A stretch of DNA of 52,506 nucleotides from Thiorhodococcus drewsii AZ1. Its GTDB lineage: Bacteria; Pseudomonadota; Gammaproteobacteria; Chromatiales; Chromatiaceae. The number at the start of each line of letters is the position of its first letter. Position 1 is the first letter of the stretch. Under the pieces are notes generated by a model that was given only the letters and a program-made list of their open reading frames with translations, was not told the origin of the DNA and searched no databases. The stretch spans positions 1 through 52,506 of the forward strand of contig NZ_AFWT01000032.1 of the NCBI RefSeq assembly GCF_000224065.1, read 5' to 3'. The position numbers and the translations under genes are program-made. This document shows, piece by piece, positions 10,920 to 20,392 of this stretch.

Positions 10920-11133
10920 TATAAATGCGTCCATATCGCCGATCAATCATTGCGTCGGGCTCTGTCGAGCCCCTCCCGAACGGGGAACCGGCACCCTGCA
11001 CCGGCGTCGAAGCAAAGACGTCGAATTCGCCCAGGCCCTCCATTCCGCGTTTGCCGGTGTCGTGGTGGCTCTTGCGATCCGACTAGGTTCGCGCCACTCT
11101 GGCGCGCTTCTTGTCACCTCGGGAGATCTCCCC

Positions 11134-12390
11134 TTGTTTCGTTCCTTCTTTCCGCGGCCCGGGCTCTTCTTTTGGAGTGCCCTCGGCTGGGCAACCCTGT
11201 GCATTCTGGTCTGGTATCTGTTCGGTGAAGCCCTGGGTGCGTTGCTGGGGTTTCCGCCCTCGGCGGAAGACGCGCCGCCGGTTATCGGTATCGGCTATTT
11301 CGTCACGCCCCAGTTCATCTGGTTTTACGTCTATTACGCGCTGGCGACGGTGCTGTTCGCGCTGTTCTGGTTTCGCTTCGATCCGCATCCCTGGCGCTGG
11401 TGGTCGATCCTTGGTTCCTCGCTGATCCTCTTCTCGACCTATTTCTCGGTCCAGGTCTCGGTCGCGATCAACGAGTGGCGGCGTCCCTTCTTCGATGCGG
11501 TGCAGAATGCGCTCTCGGGCTCGAGCGAGGTCACATCCGCCGAGCTGTTCTCGCTGCTGGTCGACTTCGGTGAGATTGCCTTCGTCGCTATCCTGGTCGT
11601 GGTGGCGACCAGCTTTTTCGTCAGCCACTACGTCTTCCGCTGGCGCACGGCGATGAACGATTACTATGTCGCCCGCTGGGAGGAGGTGCGCACGATCGAG
11701 GGTGCCGCTCAGCGTATCCAGGAGGACACCATGCGCTTCGCCGACATCGTCGAGACGCTCGGGGTCAAGATCGTCGATTCGGTGATGACCCTCTTCGCCT
11801 TCCTGCCGGTGCTCTTTGCGCTTTCGGCCTATGTCAGCGAATTGCCCATTGTGGGCGAGATTCCGGCCCCGCTCTTCACCGCAGCCCTGTTGTGGTCGAT
11901 CTTCGGTACTGGGGTGCTCGCACTGGCGGGAATCAAGCTGCCGGGGCTCTATTTCCGCAATCAGCGGGTCGAGGCGGCCTATCGAAAGGAATTGGTCTAC
12001 GGCGAGGATGATGCGAGCCGGGCCCAGCCGCCGACGCTGGCGATGCTCTTCACCAACGTTCGCAAAAACTATTTCCGACTCTATTTCCATTACTTCTATT
12101 TCAACATCGCCCGCTACACCTATCTGCAGGCGGACAACATCTTCGTCTATCTGATCTTGGTGCCCACCATCGCGGCGGGCAAGGTGACCTTCGGTATCCT
12201 GCAGCAGATCCTGACCGCCTTCGGCCAGGTGTCCTCGTCCTTCCAGTACCTGGTGAATTCCTGGACGACCATCGTCGAGCTTCAATCCATCCACAAACGC
12301 CTTGCGGCATTCGAGGCGGCGTTCGAGAAGCGTCCGATTATCGAACCGTCCGAGCTTTCGTCCGACGTTACCCCAAGCGGCGCCGACTGA
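11134..12390 (+). CDS. sbmA: SbmA/BacA-like peptide transporter
   Basis: 418 residues, multi-pass inner-membrane protein of the SbmA/BacA family, which drives proton-dependent uptake of proline-rich peptides and other peptide antibiotics. Family blocks are clear: FRSFFPRPG at the start, [96 protein letters not shown], and [14 protein letters not shown]. The start is taken at TTG 11134 (GGGAG upstream, matches the family N-terminus); in-frame codons further upstream encode no family sequence. It converges on queG, with a shared 13-bp hairpin. Confidence 0.93.
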   Translation: MFRSFFPRPGLFFWSALGWATLCILVWYLFGEALGALLGFPPSAEDAPPVIGIGYFVTPQFIWFYVYYALATVLFALFWFRFDPHPWRWWSILGSSLILFSTYFSVQVSVAINEWRRPFFDAVQNALSGSSEVTSAELFSLLVDFGEIAFVAILVVVATSFFVSHYVFRWRTAMNDYYVARWEEVRTIEGAAQRIQEDTMRFADIVETLGVKIVDSVMTLFAFLPVLFALSAYVSELPIVGEIPAPLFTAALLWSIFGTGVLALAGIKLPGLYFRNQRVEAAYRKELVYGEDDASRAQPPTLAMLFTNVRKNYFRLYFHYFYFNIARYTYLQADNIFVYLILVPTIAAGKVTFGILQQILTAFGQVSSSFQYLVNSWTTIVELQSIHKRLAAFEAAFEKRPIIEPSELSSDVTPSGAD

Positions 12391-12401
12391 GTGCGTGCTG
12401 A

Positions 12402-12433
12402 CTGGATCGTCAGGTCAGTCCCTGACGATCCAG
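12402..12433. terminator. bidirectional terminator hairpin overlapping the end of queG
   Basis: Perfect 13-bp stem CTGGATCGTCAGG/CCTGACGATCCAG with a 6-base loop, between the convergent sbmA-like and queG genes. The queG stop codon and its last seven codons form part of the stem. There is no T-run. It is the most stable hairpin at a convergent junction in this window. Confidence 0.7.
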
Positions 12434-13504
12434 CGCCCAGGCGACATGCTCACGGACGAGCGCGCTGGGATGCGAGGCATGGACCCGAAGGGTCGCAGAA
12501 ACCTCCGGGGCGGAACCGGCGTTGCCGAGCGCGACGGCGATGTTTCGCAGCCAGCGCAGATGTCCGATACGGCGGATCGCCGAGCCTTCGGTGCGTTTGA
12601 GGAAGGTCGCCTCGTCCCAGCCGAAGAGCTCGATCAGCGTTACCGTGTCCAGTCCGGCGCGGGGCAGGAAATCGGTTTCGCGTGTGGGTTGGGCGAAGCG
12701 ATTCCAGGGGCAGACCAATTGGCAGTCGTCGCAGCCATAGATGCGGTTGCCGATGAGAGGGCGCAGCGCCTCGGGGATACCACCCTGGTGCTCGATGGTG
12801 AGATAGGAGACGCAGCGTCGGGCGTCGAGTTGATAGGGTGCGATGATCGCCTGGGTCGGGCAGATGTCGATGCAGGCCTGGCAACGGCCGCAATGGCTCC
12901 CTTGGGAGTGGTCGATGGGGAGCGCGAGGTCGGTGTAGATCTCGCCCAGAAAGAACCAGGATCCGGCTTGTGAGTTGATGAGATTGGTGTGCTTGCCCAT
13001 CCAGCCGAGCCCGGCTTTCTCGGCCAGCGGTTTCTCCAGCACAGGCGCCGAATCGACGAAGACCCGGCAGGCCGTCGGAGCGATGGCGTCTTGGATCCGC
13101 TCGGCCAAATGTTGCAGACGTCGACGGATGAGCTTGTGATAGTCCCGCCCGAGCGCGTAACGAGAGATGAAGGCGGTCGCGGAATCGGCGAGAATCTGTC
13201 GGGTCGTTTCAGGCGTCTCCGGAAGATAGTCCATCCGCACCGAGATCACCCGCAATGTTCCAGGCACCAGCTCGGCTGGGCGTGAGCGTTTGGTGCCATG
13301 CCGGGCCATGTATTCCATGTCTCCATGGCGTCCCGAGGCGATCCATTCCATCAGGCGGCCCTCGGCCGTGGTCAAATCTGTGTCGGTGATGCCGACCTGC
13401 TGGAATCCCAGTTCATGTCCCCATGCCTTGATGCGCTCGGAGAGCCATTGGTTCGGGTGGGTATCCATTGCACCGTATGGGGAATTTTTTTGATGGGGGT
13501 TCAT
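12410..13504 (-). CDS. queG: epoxyqueuosine reductase QueG
   Basis: A 364-residue enzyme for the last step of queuosine synthesis: reduction of epoxyqueuosine to queuosine in tRNA, using cobalamin and two 4Fe-4S clusters. The ferredoxin motifs CGRCQACIDICP (about 215) and CDDCQLVCPWN (about 265) are complete, with the N-terminal region MEYMARHGTKRSRPAELVPG and a C-terminal HEAT-like segment. ATG 13504 is used; ATG 13468 (MDTHPNQWLSERIK) is an equally possible start. It diverges from nnr, whose start is 64 bases away. Other queuosine genes are not in the window. Confidence 0.97.
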   Translation of the reverse strand: MNPHQKNSPYGAMDTHPNQWLSERIKAWGHELGFQQVGITDTDLTTAEGRLMEWIASGRHGDMEYMARHGTKRSRPAELVPGTLRVISVRMDYLPETPETTRQILADSATAFISRYALGRDYHKLIRRRLQHLAERIQDAIAPTACRVFVDSAPVLEKPLAEKAGLGWMGKHTNLINSQAGSWFFLGEIYTDLALPIDHSQGSHCGRCQACIDICPTQAIIAPYQLDARRCVSYLTIEHQGGIPEALRPLIGNRIYGCDDCQLVCPWNRFAQPTRETDFLPRAGLDTVTLIELFGWDEATFLKRTEGSAIRRIGHLRWLRNIAVALGNAGSAPEVSATLRVHASHPSALVREHVAWALDRQGLT

Positions 13505-13567
13505 AATCTAGGAATCCCGCTCCGCCCAGATGGCGGCTATTGGATGGCTTTGCGGAGACATGGAGAC

Positions 13568-15082
13568 ATGATGATCGCTAATATTCCCGATCGGGACAGA
13601 CTTCCACATGCGCTCTATCGTGCCGAGCAGGTTCGCGCGCTCGACCGACTTGCGATCGATGAGCAGGGCATTCCCGGCCGCGAACTGATGGAGCGTGCCG
13701 GCCGCGCGCTGTATCGGTTGATGCGAGCGCGCTGGTCCCAGGCGCGTCGGCCGGTCGTTCTCTCCGGTGTCGGCAATAATGGCGGCGACGGTTATGTGGT
13801 CGCCAGGCTTGCGCTGGAGGATGGGCTCTTGGTTCGGGTCCTGCAACTGGGCGACCCGGATCGGCTGACTGGAGATGCTGCCTCGGCGCACGCTGATTAT
13901 TGCAGTGCGGGTGGTCTGGTCGAGCCCTTTTGTGGCGCGCCGCTGAGGGCGGATCTGGTGATCGACGCCTTGCTTGGAACCGGGCTGGAACGCCCCGTCG
14001 AAGGGGTGTGGGCTACAGCCATTGCGGCTATCAATGAGCAGCACGCGCCTGTCGTCGCGGTCGATATCCCTTCCGGGCTGCATTCCGATACCGGTCAGGT
14101 CATGGGTGTCGCGGTGCGGGCGACGGCAACACTCAGCTTCATCGGCTTGAAGCAAGGGTTGTTCATTGGGGAGGGTCCCCAGTATCGCGGTGACTGCGTC
14201 TTTAGTGGATTGGAGATCCCGGCACTGATCTATGCCCGTGAGCGACTCTCGATGCGGCGTATCGATTGGCCTCAGCAGTGCACCATGATTGCGCCGCGTT
14301 CACAGACGACGCACAAGGGCGATTGCGGACATATCCTCGTCGTCGGAGGGGCGCCTGGTATGTCCGGTGCCGCTCGGCTGGCGGGCGAGGCGGCCTTGCG
14401 GAGTGGGGCGGGTCTGGTCACTGTCGCGACCCATCTCGAGCATGCTCGCTGGCTGAATCTGACCCGGCCGGAGCTGATGGTCGCGGGCGTCGAGAGTCCA
14501 GCGGATCTGGTACCTCTAATCGAGCGCGCCGATGTCGTTGCGCTTGGCCCCGGACTGGGGCGCTCCGGCTGGGGGCTGGATTTATGGCGCGCGATCAAAG
14601 AGGTTGCACGACCATTGGTGGTCGACGCAGACGCCCTCAATGCCTTGGCGTCCGAGCCGCTGGCGCGGGAGGACTGGATACTGACCCCGCATCCCGGAGA
14701 GGCCGGTCGCCTGCTCGGTATGGGTACGGTGGAGATCCAGGCCGATCGGCTGGCCGCCGTCCAGGCTCTCCAGTCGCGCTATGGCGGGATCGCCGTGCTC
14801 AAGGGGGCTGGGACCCTCATTCAGGGCGATCCATCGCGTCCGCCAGCCGTCTGCAGCGACGGTAACCCAGGGATGGCTACGGCGGGATCCGGCGATGTTC
14901 TCACCGGCGTTTTGGCGGCGCTGATCGGGCAGGGGCTCGATCTTGAGTCCGCAGCCCTGGCTGGTGTCTGTTTGCACGCGGCGGCGGGCGATAGGGCCGC
15001 TCGGGAGGGCGAGCGGGGTATGGTCGCGGGTGATATCGTCGCGGCACTACGTGCCGTTGCCAATCGAATCGAGGTCAATTGA
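13568..15082 (+). CDS. nnr: bifunctional NAD(P)H-hydrate epimerase / ADP-dependent NAD(P)H-hydrate dehydratase
   Basis: A 504-residue fusion that repairs hydrated NADH and NADPH. The N-terminal YjeF_N domain (about 15-220; LMERAGRALYRLM, GVGNNGGDGYVVARLA, ALLGTGLERPV, VAVDIPSGLHSDTG) epimerises the R and S hydrates. The C-terminal ribokinase-like dehydratase (about 235-500; KGDCGHILVVGGAPGMSGA, LGPGLGRS, VDADALN, LTPHPGEAGRLL, NPGMATAGSGDVLTG) uses ADP to dehydrate the S form. The start is the first of tandem ATGs (13568/13571). Its stop overlaps the tsaE start by one base, the usual nnr-tsaE-amiB/C-mutL-miaA-hfq order of gammaproteobacteria. Confidence 0.97.
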   Translation: MMIANIPDRDRLPHALYRAEQVRALDRLAIDEQGIPGRELMERAGRALYRLMRARWSQARRPVVLSGVGNNGGDGYVVARLALEDGLLVRVLQLGDPDRLTGDAASAHADYCSAGGLVEPFCGAPLRADLVIDALLGTGLERPVEGVWATAIAAINEQHAPVVAVDIPSGLHSDTGQVMGVAVRATATLSFIGLKQGLFIGEGPQYRGDCVFSGLEIPALIYARERLSMRRIDWPQQCTMIAPRSQTTHKGDCGHILVVGGAPGMSGAARLAGEAALRSGAGLVTVATHLEHARWLNLTRPELMVAGVESPADLVPLIERADVVALGPGLGRSGWGLDLWRAIKEVARPLVVDADALNALASEPLAREDWILTPHPGEAGRLLGMGTVEIQADRLAAVQALQSRYGGIAVLKGAGTLIQGDPSRPPAVCSDGNPGMATAGSGDVLTGVLAALIGQGLDLESAALAGVCLHAAAGDRAAREGERGMVAGDIVAALRAVANRIEVN

Positions 15083-15576
15083 TGGAAATCCTTCTTGCCG
15101 ATCCAGAGTCGCAGATGGCGTTCGGGGCAGGTCTTGCGGCCTGTCTGTCGCCCCCCTTCGTGCTGTATCTCGAAGGTGATCTGGGGACCGGCAAGACGAC
15201 CCTGACACGCGGATGTCTGCGCGGGCTTGGTCATGAGGGTGCGGTGCGCAGTCCGACCTATACGCTGATCGAGCCCTACGCACTTCCGGCCATGCGGCTC
15301 TATCATCTGGATCTCTACCGCCTGGGCGACCCGGAGGAACTCGAATATCTGGGATTGCGCGATCTCATGGAAGCGGATGCGGTCTGGGTCGTCGAATGGC
15401 CGGATCGTGGCGTGGGTATGCTGCCGCCCGCCGATCTTCGGATCCTCATCGACCATCATCCCGAGGGCCGCCGGCTCGCGCTGCGGGCTGAAAGTCATAT
15501 CGGAGAATCGCTCTTGGCCCGTCTGAGCGCGCATCATCTCCCTGCGCGTCGGGATACGAGGGATTGCCCCAATTGA
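15082..15576 (+). CDS. tsaE: tRNA threonylcarbamoyladenosine synthesis ATPase TsaE
   Basis: A 164-residue P-loop ATPase. It has Walker A GDLGTGKTTLTRG (33-45), SPTYTLIEPY, the Walker B-like region LYHLDLYRL, and VVEWPDRG. TsaE works with TsaB and TsaD to make the t6A modification at position 37 of ANN-reading tRNAs. ATG 15082 overlaps the nnr stop in TGATG, so translation is coupled. Length is normal with a slightly long C-terminus. Confidence 0.96.
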   Translation: MEILLADPESQMAFGAGLAACLSPPFVLYLEGDLGTGKTTLTRGCLRGLGHEGAVRSPTYTLIEPYALPAMRLYHLDLYRLGDPEELEYLGLRDLMEADAVWVVEWPDRGVGMLPPADLRILIDHHPEGRRLALRAESHIGESLLARLSAHHLPARRDTRDCPN

Positions 15577-15665
15577 CGATTGGAAATAAAACCATGCCCC
15601 GTGGCTCAGTTGCGACACGGCTTGATGCGGAGGGCGAGAAACGGAGGCTAATACTAGGTTTTGGC

Positions 15666-15694
15666 TTGGAAAAATCCGTTTTAAACTGCTATCT
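15666..15694 (+). promoter_or_regulatory. candidate sigma-70 promoter for amiC-type amidase
   Basis: TTGGAA, 17-base spacer, CTATCT, lying 44 bases before the GTG start of the amidase, in a locally AT-richer stretch. A read by eye only; the -10 is weak. Confidence 0.35.
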
Positions 15695-15737
15695 TTGATG
15701 CAACGACTAGAACGAAAACCGGCACCGGGGAGCGCGC

Positions 15738-17123
15738 GTGAACAGATTGTTTGTACTCCTTCTGCTACTGATTTCCTTGCCCGCCTCTGCGGCTCAGGTG
15801 GCGGTCGAGTGTAAGCATGCCTCGACGGATGGAGGCAGGACGCGGCTCACGCTGGCGGTATCCGGCTCGATATCGCACCAGATCTTCACGCTAGACTCGC
15901 CAGACCGGGTCGTCATCGATATCGAGAGGGCGCGACTCTCGGGCTCGCTTCCGAAGGCCGCGACCACAGACCCGACTTTGGTCGGGCTGCGGAGCGGGGT
16001 CCGCAACGACGATGACCTGCGTATCGTCGTGGATCTCAAGCATCCGGTTCGGGTGAAGAGTTTCATTGCTTCGGCCGCCAACGGACGCGGTCAGGAGTTG
16101 ATCGTGGATCTCCTCTCGGAGCGTTTGAGCGGCGCGCCGGTGCATGGGGCAAGCGCCTCTGATTCCCCGAGGGCGCTCTCGGTATCGAGGATCCCGCACT
16201 CACGAGCGGCTATCGTGGCGATCGATGCCGGTCACGGCGGTGATGATCCGGGCGCGATCGGCGCTACCGGGACCAAGGAGAAGGACGTGACGCTCGCCAT
16301 TGCGCGCAAACTGCAGCGGCTCGTCGAGCGCGAGCCGGGGATGCGGGCGGTGATGATCCGCAATAAAGACGAGTACATCGGATTGCGCAAGCGCATCCTC
16401 AAGGCGCGCGAGAATAACGCGGACATCTTCATCTCTATCCATGCGGACGCCTACAACAACCCGAACGCGCATGGGTCTTCCGTCTACACCCTGTCCCAGG
16501 GCGCCGCGAGCAGCGAGGCGGCCAACTGGCTCGCCAATCGAGAGAATAGCGCGGACCTGGTCGGCGGCATCGATCTGTCATCGAGCGACGAGATGCTGGC
16601 GAGCGTGCTTTTGGACATGACCCAGAACGCCACCTTCGAACACAGCGCTGAGGCCGCCAATGCCGTGTTGTCCTATCTGCGCAGAATCGGGGCTGTCCAC
16701 AAGGGCTATGTCCAGCACGCCGGTTTCGTGGTTCTCAAATCGCCGGATATTCCCTCGATGCTCGTCGAGACGGCCTTCATTTCCAACCAGGAGGAAGAGC
16801 GGCGGCTCAAAAGCAGTGCGCACCAGCAGCGTCTCGCCAAGGCCATCCTCGCCGGAGTCAAATCCTATTTTCGTAAATATCCTCCGCAGCGTCTTGTCAC
16901 CGCCTCGGTCTCGCGTTCGGTGAAGACTCGCTCCGCTCCGAGCTATACCGCGAGCGTCGCGTCCTCCGGGGGGCGCGAGTATGTCATCAGCCGGGGCGAC
17001 ACCCTTTCGGGTATCGCCAAGCGATATCGCGTGAGCCTCCGCTCGCTGCGCGCCGAGAATGGCCTGAAGGACGGTGATTTCATTCGGGCAGGAGAGGTGC
17101 TCGCCATTCCGGCCGGTTCCTGA
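15738..17123 (+). CDS. amiC: N-acetylmuramoyl-L-alanine amidase (AMIN-Amidase_3-LysM)
   Basis: 461 residues, exported. The signal peptide is 1-19 (cut after ASA). An AMIN domain at about 25-125 targets septal envelope. A zinc amidase of the Amidase_3 type spans about 157-375, with DAGHGGDDPGAIG (H166), KEKDVTLAIA, ISIHADAYNN and VETAFISN carrying the metal and catalytic residues. A C-terminal LysM at about 414-458 (YVISRGDTLSGIAKRY) binds peptidoglycan. It cleaves the amide between MurNAc and the stem peptide during daughter-cell separation. GTG 15738 has GGGGAG upstream. The symbol could equally be amiB, since family members with LysM are named either way. Confidence 0.93.
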   Translation: MNRLFVLLLLLISLPASAAQVAVECKHASTDGGRTRLTLAVSGSISHQIFTLDSPDRVVIDIERARLSGSLPKAATTDPTLVGLRSGVRNDDDLRIVVDLKHPVRVKSFIASAANGRGQELIVDLLSERLSGAPVHGASASDSPRALSVSRIPHSRAAIVAIDAGHGGDDPGAIGATGTKEKDVTLAIARKLQRLVEREPGMRAVMIRNKDEYIGLRKRILKARENNADIFISIHADAYNNPNAHGSSVYTLSQGAASSEAANWLANRENSADLVGGIDLSSSDEMLASVLLDMTQNATFEHSAEAANAVLSYLRRIGAVHKGYVQHAGFVVLKSPDIPSMLVETAFISNQEEERRLKSSAHQQRLAKAILAGVKSYFRKYPPQRLVTASVSRSVKTRSAPSYTASVASSGGREYVISRGDTLSGIAKRYRVSLRSLRAENGLKDGDFIRAGEVLAIPAGS

Positions 17124-17154
17124 TCCCCGCTCGACGCTCTACTCGGTTCGACTG

Positions 17155-17191
17155 GCGCCCGCCCAGTGGCAGACTTGCCCTGGGCGGGCGC
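17155..17191. terminator. strong hairpin between amidase gene and mutL
   Basis: A perfect 12-bp, nearly all-GC stem (GCGCCCGCCCAG/CTGGGCGGGCGC) around a 13-base loop. It begins 32 bases after the amidase stop and ends 10 bases before ATG 17202 of mutL. There is no T-run (TTCTGATTCC follows). It may attenuate read-through into mutL or affect mutL translation. Confidence 0.55.
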
Positions 17192-17201
17192 TTCTGATTC
17201 C

Positions 17202-19118
17202 ATGCCCGACATCATGTCCAATCCAATCCGTATTCTCGCCGATCACCTCGTCAATCAGATTGCTGCGGGGGAGGTGGTCGAGCGCCCGGCCGCTGTCATC
17301 AAGGAATTGATCGAAAATAGCCTGGACGCCGGCTGCGGCCAGATCGAGATCGACATCGAGCAGGGGGGCGTCAAGCGACTGCGCGTCCGCGACGACGGAT
17401 GTGGCATCCCTCGGGAACAGCTCGAGCTGGCGCTCTCGCGGCACGCGACCAGCAAGGTGGCCGAGCTGGCCGATCTCGAAGCGGTCGCGACCTTGGGGTT
17501 TCGCGGCGAGGCGCTGCCAAGCATTGCCTCGGTGAGTCGGCTGACTTTAACCTCGCGTGCCGAGGAGGACGCCGAGAACGCCTGGGAGGTGAGCGTCGGC
17601 GCAGATGGTCGCCTGATTTCGCCACGTCCGGCGGCACATCCTCGGGGCACCAGCGTCGATGTTCGGGATCTCTTCTTCAATACACCGGCACGGCGAAAAT
17701 TCCTGCGCACGGAGAAGACCGAGTTCGATCATATCGAGCAGGTGGTGCGGCGGGTCGCGCTCGCGCGTCCCGAGATCGGGATCCAGTTGCGTCACAACGG
17801 CAAGGGCGTTCTGAGTCTCGGCGCGTCCGGCGGTGATGAGGCCAGGGTTCTGGAGCGGCTCGACCGTCTGCTCGGCAAGGGCTTCGGCGAGCAGTCCCTG
17901 GCGGTGGACGAGTCGGCCGTGGATCTGCGCCTCTACGGCTGGGTGATGCGTCCGGCCTTTTCGCGCAGTCAGCCAGACCAGCAGTTTTTTTACGTCAACG
18001 GTCGCATGGTCCGGGACAAGCTGGTGACCCATGCGGTGCGCCAGGCCTTCAGCGATGTCCTGCATCATGCACGACATCCGGCCTATGTGCTGTTTCTGCA
18101 GACGCCATCACGTCTGGTCGACGTCAACGTGCACCCGGCCAAGCACGAGGTCCGTTTCCGCGAATCGCGGCAGGTGCACGACTTCATCTATCGGGCGCTG
18201 CATCGGCGCCTGTCGCAGGGCACGTTGGGCTCAGAGGAGGAGCCGGCAGATGCGTCCCCGCGCGTGGAACACTCGGAAACGCCAGGCGAGCCGCTGTTCG
18301 AGCCAACCTCCGGCGGTGCGTCCGCCGTCACGACACCACGTCCCCGAACGGGGGCACGATCCGGGGCATTCGCACCGAACGACAGGGTTCGGGATTCGCG
18401 CCAGAACTATCAGTCCGATCTGGCCTTTCAGCGCCCGCCCCCGAACGAACGCATCCTGGCGTCTGCCACCGAACCACGCGGGGAGGTGGGTGCGGAGCCA
18501 GAGCCTGAGTCGGAAGCAGCGCCGCGCCAGTCGATGCCGCCGCTCGGCTTCGCACTGGGCCAGCTCAATGGGGTCTATTTGCTCGCTCAGGCCGTCGATG
18601 GGCTCATCCTGGTGGACATTCATGCCGCGCATGAACGCATCGGTTACGAGCGACTCAAACGCGCCTGGAAGACGGACGATGTCGTCCGTCAGCCGTTGCT
18701 GGTTCCCGTCTCGGTGCAGGTTGCACCGAGAGAGGCCGAGCTGTTCGAGGCTCATGCTGAATCCATCGCGCGCCTGGGGCTGGTGGTGGACCGGATCGAT
18801 GCCGGTTCGCTGGTGGTGCGCGAGGTGCCTGCGCTGCTGCGTCAGGCGGACATGGAGCGGATGCTGCGCGACCTGATCGCCGATCTGTCAGAGCACGGAC
18901 GCAGCACGCGTCTGGAAGAGGCGATCGACGCCGTGCTGGCGACTCTGGCCTGTCATACCTCGGTACGCGCCAATCGGCGTCTCACGCTCGACGAGATGAA
19001 CGGCCTACTGCGCGAGATGGAGCGGGTCGAACGGATCGACCAGTGTAATCATGGCCGTCCGACCTGGGTCAAGTTGACCCATGAGGAGTTGGATCGGCTC
19101 TTTCTGCGTGGCCGTTGA
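17202..19118 (+). CDS. mutL: DNA mismatch repair protein MutL (with endonuclease-type motifs)
   Basis: 638 residues. The N-terminal GHKL ATPase has IAAGEVVERPAAVIKEL, ENSLDAG, DDGCGI, LGFRGEALPSIASVS, then a transducer domain (about 215-345), a variable Pro/Glu-rich linker, and a C-terminal dimerisation domain. The C-terminal part carries DIHAAHERIGYE, matching the DQHA(x)2E(x)4E endonuclease motif except Ile for Gln, plus ACHTSVRAN and CNHGRP, the other conserved metal-site blocks. This is like MutL of bacteria without MutH/Dam, and unlike E. coli. ATG 17202 or 17214 may be the start; both lie just behind a strong hairpin. Confidence 0.96.
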   Translation: MPDIMSNPIRILADHLVNQIAAGEVVERPAAVIKELIENSLDAGCGQIEIDIEQGGVKRLRVRDDGCGIPREQLELALSRHATSKVAELADLEAVATLGFRGEALPSIASVSRLTLTSRAEEDAENAWEVSVGADGRLISPRPAAHPRGTSVDVRDLFFNTPARRKFLRTEKTEFDHIEQVVRRVALARPEIGIQLRHNGKGVLSLGASGGDEARVLERLDRLLGKGFGEQSLAVDESAVDLRLYGWVMRPAFSRSQPDQQFFYVNGRMVRDKLVTHAVRQAFSDVLHHARHPAYVLFLQTPSRLVDVNVHPAKHEVRFRESRQVHDFIYRALHRRLSQGTLGSEEEPADASPRVEHSETPGEPLFEPTSGGASAVTTPRPRTGARSGAFAPNDRVRDSRQNYQSDLAFQRPPPNERILASATEPRGEVGAEPEPESEAAPRQSMPPLGFALGQLNGVYLLAQAVDGLILVDIHAAHERIGYERLKRAWKTDDVVRQPLLVPVSVQVAPREAELFEAHAESIARLGLVVDRIDAGSLVVREVPALLRQADMERMLRDLIADLSEHGRSTRLEEAIDAVLATLACHTSVRANRRLTLDEMNGLLREMERVERIDQCNHGRPTWVKLTHEELDRLFLRGR

Positions 19119-19222
19119 GTTCCTTTGCTGTTCCGGCGATCACTGCTTTTGACCATGACCCGGGAACTCGCCCCGGTCTCCGCTGACCAACCTCCGCGCC
19201 ATAGGCGCGACGCGCAGGATCA

Positions 19223-20227
19223 ATGAGACAGATGCAAGAAACTCGCGACCCGCGCCCTCTGGCGATCCTGATTATGGGGCCGACTGCCTCCGGCAAGACC
19301 GATCTGGCCGTCGGATTGGTGGAGCAGTTGCCATGCGAGATCGTGAGCGTGGATTCGGCCATGATCTATCGCGGTATGGACATCGGCACGGCCAAGCCGG
19401 ATCGAGCGACGCTCGATCGCGCGCCGCATCGTCTGATCGATATACTGGATCCGTCCGAGTCCTATTCGACTGCGGCCTTTCGCGAGGATGCCTTGCGGGC
19501 GATGGAGGAGATCAGCGCCGCCGGTCACATCCCGCTCCTCGTGGGAGGCACCATGCTCTATTTCCGCGCCTTGCAGCAAGGGCTGGCGACGCTGCCGAGT
19601 GCGGATCCCGAAACGCGACAGCGATTGATGGACGAAGCCGCGCATCTTGGCTGGTCGGTCATGCACGAACGGCTGCGGGCGGTGGATCCGGTGAGCGCAA
19701 GCCAGATTCATCCCAATGATCCTCAACGCATTCAGCGTGCGCTGGAGGTCCATCGGCTGACGGGGCGAGCGATGAGCGACCTGATTCGGGAGGCGGCCGA
19801 GTCCGAGCCTTTTCCGTATCGGGTGCTGAAATTGGTGCGCTGCCCGAGTGAACGCTCCACTTTGCACCTTCGGATCGAACGGCGCTTCCGTTCAATGGTC
19901 GATGAGGGCTTGGTCGAGGAGGTCGAGACGCTCTGGCGTCGCGGCGATCTTCACGAGGACCTGCCTTCGATGCGTTGTGTCGGCTATCGACAGGTCTTGA
20001 AATATCTGTCGGGTGAGTACAACTGGGATGAAATGCTGCACCGCGGCATCGTCGCGTCGAGACAACTGGCGAAGCGGCAGCTGACCTGGCTGCGGGCGGA
20101 GCGCGACAGTCACTGGCTGGATGAAGGTGAGGATCCATTGGAGCGGTCGATGCATCTCTGGAGTATCTTCGTCGAGGGTCGAGGATCGTCGCGCCTGCTT
20201 GCCGCAAATCGGGCGGATTGCAAATGA
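19223..20227 (+). CDS. miaA: tRNA dimethylallyltransferase MiaA
   Basis: A 334-residue enzyme that adds a dimethylallyl group from DMAPP to A37 of UNN-reading tRNAs. Motifs: P-loop IMGPTASGKTDLAVGL (13-28), SVDSAMIYRGMDIGTAKP, PHRLIDILDPSESYS, PLLVGGTMLYFRAL, NDPQRIQRALEV, and SMRCVGYRQV near 245. Start ATG 19223, with ATG 19232 possible. It lies 104 bases after mutL and 165 before hfq, a conserved arrangement. Length is typical. Confidence 0.97.
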   Translation: MRQMQETRDPRPLAILIMGPTASGKTDLAVGLVEQLPCEIVSVDSAMIYRGMDIGTAKPDRATLDRAPHRLIDILDPSESYSTAAFREDALRAMEEISAAGHIPLLVGGTMLYFRALQQGLATLPSADPETRQRLMDEAAHLGWSVMHERLRAVDPVSASQIHPNDPQRIQRALEVHRLTGRAMSDLIREAAESEPFPYRVLKLVRCPSERSTLHLRIERRFRSMVDEGLVEEVETLWRRGDLHEDLPSMRCVGYRQVLKYLSGEYNWDEMLHRGIVASRQLAKRQLTWLRAERDSHWLDEGEDPLERSMHLWSIFVEGRGSSRLLAANRADCK

Positions 20228-20392
20228 CTATGGTGTCAGAGGTTACTTTCAACGAAACTAATGGTGTCTCTTTCGGTGGGTTTGTCCGTCCCGGCTGCGA
20301 CCCATCCAAACCCGGCGTGTTTTCCACAGGGAATCCACGAAGGTTTCTAGCCGGGCATACATGCTTGACAACAACAACAAGGAGCCAATCCC

